From Ralstonia sp. UBA689 (GTDB lineage: Bacteria > Pseudomonadota > Gammaproteobacteria > Burkholderiales > Burkholderiaceae): a DNA stretch of 9,295 nt. The DNA lies in the NCBI RefSeq assembly GCF_002298975.1, contig NZ_DBMV01000022.1:1-9295 (forward strand), in the 5' to 3' direction. Both the position numbers and the translations under genes were made by a program. The notes below the pieces were generated by a model that did no database searches, had not been told where the DNA came from, and saw nothing but the letters and a program-made list of their open reading frames with translations. The stretch's first letter is position 1; every line of letters starts with the position of its first letter. This document shows, piece after piece, positions 1-7,147 of the stretch.

Positions 1-1
1 G

Positions 2-331
2 ATCAGCCAGCAGGCGGGTGCGGCGGGCCGCTACACCTTTACGGGCACTGCGGGCCAGTTCCTGAATCTGGGCTTCAGCGGCGTCGCCATTACACCAGCT
101 GGCAGCACAGTCACTATCACGGTAATCGCCCCCGACAACGTCACCACGGTCGTCAATTGCGGTAGCTTCAGCACGAGCGGCAGTTGCAGCGTACCCGCGT
201 TGTCGAGAACGGGCACCAACAACGTGGGTCTGCCTAGCACCGGCACCTACACCGTGGTGGTCACACCAAATAGCTACGCGACCGCAGTGAGTGGCTCCCT
301 GAGCCTGAAGCAATTCAGTCTGCGCCCATAG
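2..331 (+). CDS. 3' end of a beta-sandwich (pre-peptidase-like) extracellular protein, 5'-truncated by the window
   Basis: An open frame enters from the left edge and stops at TAG 329-331, giving 109 residues. The residues are rich in Gly, Ser, Thr and Val with few charges. They carry the alternating pattern of a secreted beta-sandwich: GRYTFTGTAGQFLNLGFSG early, then TPAGSTVTITVIAPD, and TGTYTVVVTP near the end. This is the look of pre-peptidase C-terminal-like or bacterial Ig-like domains, often found in tandem in large surface or secreted proteins next to YD-repeat genes. Two cysteines about ten residues apart (NCGSF and GSCSV) could form a disulfide outside the cytoplasm. The next gene starts 60 bases downstream on the same strand with no terminator or clear promoter between, so co-transcription with the RHS gene is likely. 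The N-terminus and any signal peptide lie outside the window, so the whole-protein function cannot be stated. The family label is inference from the pattern. Confidence 0.7.
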   Translation: MSQQAGAAGRYTFTGTAGQFLNLGFSGVAITPAGSTVTITVIAPDNVTTVVNCGSFSTSGSCSVPALSRTGTNNVGLPSTGTYTVVVTPNSYATAVSGSLSLKQFSLRP

Positions 332-391
332 AGCAAGAACAAGACGCCGACGACGATGACGAGAACCCTCCGAATGAAAGAAAGAGAAGCG

Positions 392-3300
392 ATGTCGAAA
401 CCGAACGCTCTTGGTCTTGATGTGGTGCCGCGCTGGCGCCTTTCGCTGCGCCACATGGTTCCAGCAATCCTGTTGGCCGTTGGGATGCTTCATGCGTCGC
501 AGTCAATTGGGCAGGGGCAGGTTGCGCCGGTCGCCTCCACGTCCGCGAGCGACTCGCTCATGAGTTTGCTCGCTTCTCGGCCCACGACCCTCAGAGGTCA
601 GAGCGCTACCCAACTCGCCAATGGTCAGTGGCTAGTACTGGGTGGTACTGCCGCCAATGCAGCAGGCAACGGGGCTTGGGTGATCAATGCAGCTGGCAAG
701 TCTATTCCGCTACCCGCCACCTTGCGCACAGCGCGCATGAACCACAGTGCGACCCTGTTGCCTGATGGCACCGTGCTCGTTTTCGGCGGACTTGATGCCA
801 AGGGCAACACGCTTACCGATCTGGAGATATTCGCTCCTGCGACCAACAGCTTCAGCAGTCTCGCCAATCCGGGTCTGCTGGCACGGAGTGGCCATAGCGC
901 GACAGTGCTGACGGATGGCCGCCTCCTGATAGCAGGGGGGGCCGACGCTGCAGGCAAGCCGCTGCGCACGGTCGAACTTTACGACCCTGCCACGAACCAG
1001 GTCGAACGGGTCAACACCGCCTTGGACGCAGCGCGCATGCAGCACATCGCGACGCTATTGCCCAGCGCCAAGGTTTTGCTGTGGGGCGGTCAAGACGGTG
1101 CTGGCCAGACACTGGCCAGTGGCAGCGTGTTCGATGCCACTGCGCAGCAATTCAGTGCTGTTGCAGTCGATGGCGCGCAGTCGCTGGCGCAGTCGCTTAA
1201 TCCGGGAACGGTGCCGACCTTGGTGACTAGTGTTCCTGCGAACCAAGCCAAGCACGTGCCGGTTGCGCAGCGCTTCATGCTCCGCTTCAGCCAGCGCATG
1301 GCCGTGACGACGTTGAACGCCAGTACTGTCACCCTGATCGGTCCCAGTGGCGCGGTGGACATCCAGCCGGTTCCCGTGGAAGGCGGGATGTTGCTATTTG
1401 TCACGCCCAAGCAAGAACTGCTTCCAGGGACCGCTTATACGCTGTTCGTGCAAGGCGCGACCGATCAATTTGGCAACGCCTTGCCGCTGACCGCAGTGGG
1501 CTTCAAGACCGTCACGCTTGGGACGTCCGCAGCGCGGTCCACAACAACGCCTGCTGTCGCGCAGGCAATGCTCGCGGCAGCACCGGCGCAGGGTGGGGCT
1601 GCTGTCGCCGCAACGGCAGGTAGCACTACCGTCAACGGTACGGTCGCCACCCCCAAAACCCCCGCGGTAGCCAGTGCTGCGTATGACGCGGCAAACCGGG
1701 CCGCTGCGGATGCGGACGAAGACAGCGATATCTGGATCCCTGGCCCGGGCAACTTTGGGGGCAAGTGGCGCCGTGGCAACCGAGAGGTTTCGCGGCAGTA
1801 CCTGCCCAAGAACGAGCACTTGCGCCACAGGCTGTACGGCTACCCACAGCTGATGAAGCTGACGCCCGCCGACGTGGCCCAGCACAAGATTCCCGATGTC
1901 ACACCGCCCGCCGATGGCGTGACGGGCGTTGCGGGCCAAGTGTTACGCCTCAATGGCAAGCCTTTGGCAGGCGCGACGCTGTCCATCGGCTCGCAGAAGG
2001 TGGTGACTGATGAGAACGGCGAGTTCCTGCTCGCAGGCGTGCCTGCCGGCCGTCAGATCCTGGTGATCGACGGTGAGACAGCCAGCCGCGGCAACCGGCA
2101 CTATGGGCGCTACGAGTACGGTGTGAAGATCGAAGAAGGGCGGACCACGCTGCTGCCCTTCGTCATCTGGATGTCGCGCTTGAACCCGCGAACCGTCACG
2201 CTGGCCTCCCCCACCGCGACCGATACTGTCGTGACCAACCCGCAGATTCCGGGCATGGAGTTGCGCATCCCTGCGGGCATGGTCATCCGAGACTCGCAGG
2301 GCAAGATCGTGACCGAGATCAGCATGACGGCGGTGCCCGTTAACCAGCCGCCGTTCCCGCTACCGCACATTGAAGTGCCGGTCTACTTCACCGTCCAGCC
2401 GGGAGGCTCACGCCTGGAAGGCATCAACGCCAATGCCAAGGGCGCCCAGCTCATCTACCCGAACTACCCGAACGCTGCGCCCGGCACGCGCATGACCTTC
2501 TGGGATTACGACGCCACCAACCGGGGCTGGTTCGAGTACGGCCACGGCACTGTCACGGCTGATGGTAAGCAGGTGATGCCCGATGCGGACGTGCGCATCT
2601 ACGAATTCACCGGCGCGATGATCACCACCTTCACGCCAGAGTCCCAGGCGCCGTCGGAGGGCCCGACGCCGAACTGCCAGTGCAAGGAAGAGGCCGAGGC
2701 CGGCGACCCGGTGGACACCGCCACGGGCCTGTTCCTCAACCGGGAAACCGACCTCGTCATTCCGGACGTGATGCCCATCACCATCGGCCGCACCTACCGG
2801 CAGGCCGACGAGACGTCCCGCGCTTTCGGTATCGGAACCAACCTTTCGTATGACCTCTTCCTTGTGGGGGGCTACGACTCCGCCAAAGATCAGATCAAGC
2901 CGTATTCCTATTTGATCCTGCCTGACGGCAGCCGCGTCTATTTCAGCCGCGTCTCTGGCGGTACCGGCTACACCGACGCCGTGTTCCAGAGCATCGCTGC
3001 ACCGGGCAGCATCTACTACGGCGCCATCATCAAGTGGGACAACGTTAGTTACCCAGGCGCCAACTGGAGCCTGGTCCTTAAGAACGGCACTAGCTACTAC
3101 TTCCCTGGCGTGGGGGATGGCGGTGGCACGGCGCGCACGGCCGCAGTAGTTGGCATTAAAGACCGATTTGGTAACACCATGCAGCTGGTGCGCAGTTCGG
3201 GGAGCGCCAACCTTACTCAGATCATTTCGCCCAACGGACGGAACGTCTACCTGAGCTACGACGCGTCCAACCGCGTTACGCAGGTCAAGGACGACCTGCA

Positions 3301-6136
3301 GCGCACCTACAGCTATGTCTATGACACGCAAGGCAGGCTGACCCAAGTTACGGACCCACTGGGCAAGACTCGAGCCTACACCTGGGCCAGGCAAACAGTA
3401 CCCGCAGCACACTCGATCGGTGGCGTTGCGACCAGCACCAATATGCTCACGGTGCAGGACAAGAACGGCAACATCGTTGTGACGAACACTTACGATGCGA
3501 ATGGCCGGGTGGCGACCCAGACCTATGCCGATGGCAAGACCTATTCGTTCGCCTACACGCTGCTGTCCGCCAGCCAGACCCTCCCGGCAGGCAGTTACGA
3601 CGCGGTGACCCAGACGGATGCCACGGACGAACGTGGCACGGTCACACGCTACGCGTTTAACACCAGCAAGGCCATCACTAGCATGACGGTGGGCCAAGGC
3701 ACGACGGTGGCTCAGACTCGCACATACAACTGGAACGCCAGCACCAATCTGCTCGACAGCATCACCGATGCCCTCGGCCGTACCACCGCGTACCAGTACG
3801 ACCGGCTGGGCAACACCACACAGGTCACCGCTGCCTCGGGCACCAGCAGCGCGGCAACCACCAAGATTGGTTGGGATCTGAACTACAGCCGTCCGACCAC
3901 CATCACAGACCCGAATAACAACACCCTGACGCTGAATTACGACAACCTGGGCAACCTCGTCAGAAGCACCGACGCTCTGAATCACAGCGTCGCCTTGACC
4001 TACGACAGCCAAGGCCGTCCCACCAGCATTGCCGACGCGCTAAGTGGCACGACCACCTTCAGTTACAGCGGCGCTGACCTGCAAACCGTAACCGATCCGT
4101 TGGGCAATGCGGCGAGCCAAAGCACCGATGCCGCCGGACGCCCCATCGGTCGGACTGATCCATTGGGTCGCCGCAGCTACCTGGCCTACGACGCCCTGAA
4201 CCGCGTTACCAGCGTGACCGACCCCAAAGGCGGCGTCGCTCAAGCAAGCTATGACCCGAATGGCAACCTGCTGACCCAAGTCGACCAGAACAACAACACG
4301 ACGAGCTTTGCTTACGATGGACGCAACCGCCTTACCCGCACGACTGACGCGCTGGGGCATGTAAGCACACTGGCCTACGAGCCAGGCGGCCGCCTCAGCC
4401 AAGTGGTCGACAACAAGGGCCAAGCCACCAACCGCACCTACGACGCGTTGGGCAGACCGACTCTCATTTCCTTCGGCGCCGCGGCTGGCGGTGGCTCGCC
4501 GGTGAGCACCATCGCGGTGACCTGGGACGCCGGCAACCGGCTGACCCAGCTTGTTGACTCCGTTGGCGGCACCATCACGCGCAGCTACGACATGCTGGAT
4601 CGTCTCACTAAGGAAACGACTCCGCAGGGTAGCGTGAGCTACACCTACGACGTGGGCGGGCGGCGCCAGAGCATGACCGTGGCCGGCCAGCCAACCGTGA
4701 GTTACAGCTGGGATGCCGCCAATCGTCTGACGCAAATCCAGCAGGCCGCCGGCAGCACGAACGGCAACACAGCCCAGACGATCAGCTTTAGCTACGATGC
4801 GGCGAACCGCCGGGCAAGCACCACCTACGCCAACGGCATCGTGGCCACCTACAGCTACGACAAAGCAAGCCAACTAACCGGAATCACCTACAAGAAAGCC
4901 GACGGCACGCCGATTGGAGACCTGAGCTACACCTACGACGCCGCCGGTCAGCGCACCGGCATGGGTGGCAGCCTCGCGCAGGTCAATCCCGGCACCGCCG
5001 TCACCGGCACCCAGTTCAACGCCAACAACCAACTGACGAACTGGAACGGCCAGAGCCTGACGTATGACGCCAACGGCAACCTGACAAGCGACGGCACGAA
5101 CACCTACACGTGGGACGAACGCAACCAGCTGCGCAGCATCGGCGGAGCGACCACGGCCAGCTTCCAGTACGACGCACTGGGACGGCGTACCAGCAAAACT
5201 ATCGGCAGCAATTCCACTGGATACCTGTACGACGGGGCGAACTTCGTGCAGGAGCAGAACGGCGGCGCCGGCACGGCCAACCTAGTTACTGGCCCCAGAA
5301 TGGACGAGCCCTACTTGCGCGAGAGCAGTGCGGGCTCGCACAGCCTGTTGCCGGACGCGCTGGGCAACATCCTGATGGCGACCGATGCGACGCAAGCGAT
5401 CGTGACGAGCTACAGCTACGACGCCTACGGTGCCACGATGCAGACGGGGACAAACGACAACAGCCAGCAATACACGGGACGGGAGAACGACGGAACGGGG
5501 CTGTACTACTACCGAGCGCGATACTACAGTCCGCAGATGGGGAGGTTTATTTCGCAGGACCCGATTGGATGGGCCAGTGGGCAGACCAACAACTACGCAT
5601 ATGTCAATGGAAACCCGCTGATGTACACGGACCCCTATGGCCTGTGGGCATGGGGTGACCCGCTGCCGCAGGGAATGGTCGATTTCTCGGCAGGGTTCGG
5701 GGATACGATGTCGTTCGGCGCGACCAACTGGGTACGCGACCAGATGGGCACAAATGGGGCGGTAGATAAGTGCTCGGGTTACTACACGGCTGGCGAAGTA
5801 GCTGGTGTTGCGGTCGATGTTGCACTAGCAGGTGCGGCAGGTTGGGAGGCCGCAGGGGCTAGGGGTGCTGGCAAGGAGTTCTCACATTGGATTCCGAACC
5901 GTATGGGCGGGCCACGCTCGAAGTGGAACGGTAACTTCGTGTCAACGGTCGAGCATGCTATGTCAGACCCGTACCGTTACCGATTTATGCCCAGAGCTTG
6001 GAAGGCTGAGAACCCAATGCCGAACGTGGCATGGCAGCAATGGGCCCGCATTCCGAATGTCTATAAGGGGGCTGCCGCCGGTGGTGCCTACGGGGCCGCT
6101 GGTGCTGCCATGAGCAGTGATTGCACATGCCGATAA
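392..6136 (+). CDS. Exported RHS/YD-repeat polymorphic toxin with N-terminal kelch repeats and a variable C-terminal tip
   Basis: This is a 1914-residue protein. ATG 392 is chosen because a purine-rich AAAGAGAAG precedes it; in-frame ATGs at 356 and 374 lack a ribosome site and would add charged residues ahead of the signal peptide. Domains seen: signal peptide (about 12-40, basic residues then VPAILLAVGML); four kelch/galactose-oxidase-like repeats (about 65-250, with HSATLLPDG and LLIAGG signatures); an SbsA-type Ig-like domain (about 272-377); an Ala/Thr-rich linker (380-437); a carboxypeptidase-regulatory-like fold (511-561); a CQC motif (762-764) leading into a DUF6531-type RHS entry (771 on, DPVDTATGLF); over 20 degenerate YD repeats (about 925-1690); the RHS core (1694-1751) ending PLMYTDPYGL, the PxxxxDPxGL self-cleavage motif; and a 163-residue tip (1752-1914). 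In this family the repeats form a shell enclosing the cleaved tip toxin. Sec export is inferred from the signal peptide, and no type VI secretion (PAAR/VgrG) part is seen. The tip is described separately. Confidence 0.93.
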   Translation: MSKPNALGLDVVPRWRLSLRHMVPAILLAVGMLHASQSIGQGQVAPVASTSASDSLMSLLASRPTTLRGQSATQLANGQWLVLGGTAANAAGNGAWVINAAGKSIPLPATLRTARMNHSATLLPDGTVLVFGGLDAKGNTLTDLEIFAPATNSFSSLANPGLLARSGHSATVLTDGRLLIAGGADAAGKPLRTVELYDPATNQVERVNTALDAARMQHIATLLPSAKVLLWGGQDGAGQTLASGSVFDATAQQFSAVAVDGAQSLAQSLNPGTVPTLVTSVPANQAKHVPVAQRFMLRFSQRMAVTTLNASTVTLIGPSGAVDIQPVPVEGGMLLFVTPKQELLPGTAYTLFVQGATDQFGNALPLTAVGFKTVTLGTSAARSTTTPAVAQAMLAAAPAQGGAAVAATAGSTTVNGTVATPKTPAVASAAYDAANRAAADADEDSDIWIPGPGNFGGKWRRGNREVSRQYLPKNEHLRHRLYGYPQLMKLTPADVAQHKIPDVTPPADGVTGVAGQVLRLNGKPLAGATLSIGSQKVVTDENGEFLLAGVPAGRQILVIDGETASRGNRHYGRYEYGVKIEEGRTTLLPFVIWMSRLNPRTVTLASPTATDTVVTNPQIPGMELRIPAGMVIRDSQGKIVTEISMTAVPVNQPPFPLPHIEVPVYFTVQPGGSRLEGINANAKGAQLIYPNYPNAAPGTRMTFWDYDATNRGWFEYGHGTVTADGKQVMPDADVRIYEFTGAMITTFTPESQAPSEGPTPNCQCKEEAEAGDPVDTATGLFLNRETDLVIPDVMPITIGRTYRQADETSRAFGIGTNLSYDLFLVGGYDSAKDQIKPYSYLILPDGSRVYFSRVSGGTGYTDAVFQSIAAPGSIYYGAIIKWDNVSYPGANWSLVLKNGTSYYFPGVGDGGGTARTAAVVGIKDRFGNTMQLVRSSGSANLTQIISPNGRNVYLSYDASNRVTQVKDDLQRTYSYVYDTQGRLTQVTDPLGKTRAYTWARQTVPAAHSIGGVATSTNMLTVQDKNGNIVVTNTYDANGRVATQTYADGKTYSFAYTLLSASQTLPAGSYDAVTQTDATDERGTVTRYAFNTSKAITSMTVGQGTTVAQTRTYNWNASTNLLDSITDALGRTTAYQYDRLGNTTQVTAASGTSSAATTKIGWDLNYSRPTTITDPNNNTLTLNYDNLGNLVRSTDALNHSVALTYDSQGRPTSIADALSGTTTFSYSGADLQTVTDPLGNAASQSTDAAGRPIGRTDPLGRRSYLAYDALNRVTSVTDPKGGVAQASYDPNGNLLTQVDQNNNTTSFAYDGRNRLTRTTDALGHVSTLAYEPGGRLSQVVDNKGQATNRTYDALGRPTLISFGAAAGGGSPVSTIAVTWDAGNRLTQLVDSVGGTITRSYDMLDRLTKETTPQGSVSYTYDVGGRRQSMTVAGQPTVSYSWDAANRLTQIQQAAGSTNGNTAQTISFSYDAANRRASTTYANGIVATYSYDKASQLTGITYKKADGTPIGDLSYTYDAAGQRTGMGGSLAQVNPGTAVTGTQFNANNQLTNWNGQSLTYDANGNLTSDGTNTYTWDERNQLRSIGGATTASFQYDALGRRTSKTIGSNSTGYLYDGANFVQEQNGGAGTANLVTGPRMDEPYLRESSAGSHSLLPDALGNILMATDATQAIVTSYSYDAYGATMQTGTNDNSQQYTGRENDGTGLYYYRARYYSPQMGRFISQDPIGWASGQTNNYAYVNGNPLMYTDPYGLWAWGDPLPQGMVDFSAGFGDTMSFGATNWVRDQMGTNGAVDKCSGYYTAGEVAGVAVDVALAGAAGWEAAGARGAGKEFSHWIPNRMGGPRSKWNGNFVSTVEHAMSDPYRYRFMPRAWKAENPMPNVAWQQWARIPNVYKGAAAGGAYGAAGAAMSSDCTCR
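5645..6133 (+). other. Variable C-terminal toxin tip of the RHS protein (HNH-like motif)
   Basis: These are the 163 residues after the DPYGL cleavage motif, which are the effector in RHS proteins. The first part (1752-1800) includes GFGDTMSFG, a pre-toxin stretch I remember from other RHS tips. Next comes an Ala/Gly/Val-rich hydrophobic segment (1800-1826) that could help membrane passage. Then follows the likely catalytic core: SHWIP (His1832), a GG pair (1839-1840), WNGN (Asn1846/Asn1848), and VEH (His1855) followed by DPYRYRFMP. The order His-x-Ile-Pro, Gly-Gly, Asn, His matches the layout of HNH/treble-clef nucleases, so DNA or RNA cleavage is a reasonable guess, but no fold was tested. 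The last ~25 residues are Gly/Ala-rich and end in CTCR. The immunity candidate overlaps the stop codon, as expected for a toxin tip. I do not recall an established name for this tip. Confidence 0.6.
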
Positions 6137-6585
6137 TGAAATCCTTCATCGCTAAGTTGCTCGGGGCAGGCTCGCGGCTGTCAGCCCTTGAAAAGATGGT
6201 GCTCGACTGCGTGAGAGAGCATCTTGAGACTCAGACTTCGGATCTGTGGGACCGCCAAGTGCTGGAGATTAACAAGGTCCAACGCCTGCCCGAAGGCGTC
6301 GAGGCTAACTTCTACAGGATGAAGAACGGTCGTCCCAGCTTCGACCAAGAGCTAGCGTTCCCGAACAAGACGACGGAATTACTTGTCGCTAACGTGAAGA
6401 TTGAATTGACCGGAATGGGGAAGCTGAACGCGAAGGTGTGGTGCGTTAAGGGGTTCGTCTTCTCAATCGCGTATGAGGGGAGTGTTAGCTACTTCGAAGA
6501 AGCTGCTGGAATGGACCCACGGCCTGAGTTCAAGTTGACTTGCGAGCTGCTGGCCGACCTAGCTGCAGCACGATCACCTACGTAG
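6136..6585 (+). CDS. Probable immunity protein for the RHS tip toxin
   Basis: This is a 149-residue soluble protein with no signal peptide or membrane segment, so it should stay in the cytoplasm, where a delivered nuclease-type toxin would act. ATG 6136 shares its A with the toxin stop (TAATG). No Shine-Dalgarno is visible, so translation probably depends on ribosomes terminating on the toxin gene. An in-frame ATG at 6127 and a TTG at 6121 are possible longer starts. The sequence has an N-terminal helical part (SALEKMVLDCVREHL), then an alpha/beta region with NKVQRLPEGVEANFYRM, and a beta-rich C-terminal half (KLNAKVWCVKGFVFSIAYEG, then VSYFEEAAGMDPRPEFKLTC). I recall similar small proteins after RHS genes but no named family or function. 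The immunity role is inferred from position, overlap and size. Base composition is visibly less GC-rich than the RHS repeats, as is usual for exchanged toxin/immunity cassettes. Confidence 0.75.
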   Translation: MKSFIAKLLGAGSRLSALEKMVLDCVREHLETQTSDLWDRQVLEINKVQRLPEGVEANFYRMKNGRPSFDQELAFPNKTTELLVANVKIELTGMGKLNAKVWCVKGFVFSIAYEGSVSYFEEAAGMDPRPEFKLTCELLADLAAARSPT

Positions 6586-6598
6586 CAGTCATCTGACG

Positions 6599-6622
6599 AG
6601 ACCCGGCTTCGGCCGGGTCTTT
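6599..6622 (+). terminator. Rho-independent terminator with UUCG tetraloop
   Basis: A perfect 9-bp stem (6599-6607 with 6612-6620) encloses the loop TTCG closed by a C-G pair, the exceptionally stable cUUCGg tetraloop. It is followed by TTTGCTTT. It begins 14 bases after the immunity stop codon and should end the toxin/immunity transcript. Read on the minus strand the stem also forms, but the following bases are not T-rich, so for the convergent minus-strand genes it would be at best a weak terminator. Confidence 0.92.
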
Positions 6623-6625
6623 GCT

Positions 6626-6874
6626 TTAGAGCTGTTGCTGCACGTCGTGCCAGGCGAGGCCGGCGGCAAGAGCTGCACCGCGAGTGGCAAAGGTCTCGCT
6701 GGGACCGCTGATGAAAAGCACGCGGGCATCGCGCGCGACGGCCACCACCTCGCGCGTCCAAAGCTCCCACCGCCCATCGTTGCGCCAGCTCGGCACGGCG
6801 GCGTAGCCATTGGCTTCCAGCTCCGACTCGACGGCTTCGACCTCGGGGCGGAACGCGAGTTGCCCGCTCATCAT
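6626..6874 (-). CDS. Small conserved-looking hypothetical protein (82 aa)
   Basis: This short acidic protein begins MMSGQLAFRPEVEAVESELE and continues with NDGRWELWTREV, ARDARVLFISGPSE and a C-terminal AAGLAWHDVQQQL. The pattern is helix, strand, strand, helix, consistent with a small alpha/beta domain. There is no signal peptide, membrane segment or obvious catalytic motif. Two adjacent ATGs (6874 and 6871) can start it, and neither has a strong ribosome site. A TTG at 6916 would add 14 Pro/Ala-rich residues and is less likely. The gene begins 48 bases after the stop of the zinc-ribbon reading frame on the same strand, so the two probably belonged to one transcription unit. Its stop (6626) lies just beyond the terminator of the convergent toxin operon. 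Function is unknown. It is kept as real because the residue pattern looks protein-like and no better frame covers this stretch. Confidence 0.62.
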   Translation of the reverse strand: MMSGQLAFRPEVEAVESELEANGYAAVPSWRNDGRWELWTREVVAVARDARVLFISGPSETFATRGAALAAGLAWHDVQQQL

Positions 6875-6922
6875 CAGCTCACATTGAGCAGTCCAGACTG
6901 CTGGTCCAGGAGGCAATGCCGC

Positions 6923-7147
6923 TTACTCACAGTGCTTGATCCGCAGCCACTGGCCCAGCACTTCCCGCAAGCAGTGTTGGCACAAATCAAGGCTGACCGT
7001 GTTGCGGTCGCCAAAGACTGAATTGAAGCCGCAGTCGTGATCGAACGATAGGCGTTCCTGCCACTCTCCATCATTAGGGGTAAGCCGGCGCTTACAGCGA
7101 TCGCAAGTACTCGCAGCGAGAACTTGGACGGTCTGGGGTTGGTACCT
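6923..7147 (-). pseudogene. Zinc-ribbon protein reading frame lacking a start codon
   Basis: On the minus strand one frame runs 74 codons between stops (TAG 7148-7150 to TAA 6923-6925) and reads as a convincing small protein. It has CDRC (residues 15-18 of the stretch), then RRLTPNDGEWQERLSF, GFNSVFGDRNTVSLDLCQHC (the second CxxC at 56-59), and VLGQWLRI at the end. Two CxxC pairs about 38 residues apart would bind one zinc ion. I remember similar small bacterial proteins with a fixed SxFGDGN..x.DLCQHC core, function unknown. There is no ATG, GTG or TTG in frame upstream of the first Cys pair, so as it stands the protein cannot start normally. It overlaps the 3' end of the nuclease fragment in another frame. 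The likely cause is a deletion that removed the first codons. A sequencing error or a +1 frameshift from the nuclease frame are alternatives. Without a usual start codon, standard gene calling would miss it. Confidence 0.7.

Noticed and set aside
356..391. Earlier starts for the RHS gene (ATG 356 or 374)
   Set aside because: Neither has a ribosome site, and both add a charged stretch before the signal peptide. ATG 392 has a purine-rich site and a standard signal peptide layout.
2408..4012. Long antisense open frame (534 codons) opposite the RHS gene
   Set aside because: It is an artefact of GC-rich codon usage on the opposite strand. Its translation is Val/Gly/Arg-rich with no domain pattern, while the plus-strand frame is clearly RHS.
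4040..4873. Second long antisense open frame (277 codons) opposite the YD repeats
   Set aside because: Same cause: the repetitive GC-rich YD-repeat DNA leaves stop-poor frames on the other strand.
5110..5658. Plus-strand frame of 182 codons inside the RHS gene
   Set aside because: It lies wholly within the RHS coding region in another frame, and its Arg/Gln-rich translation has no motif.
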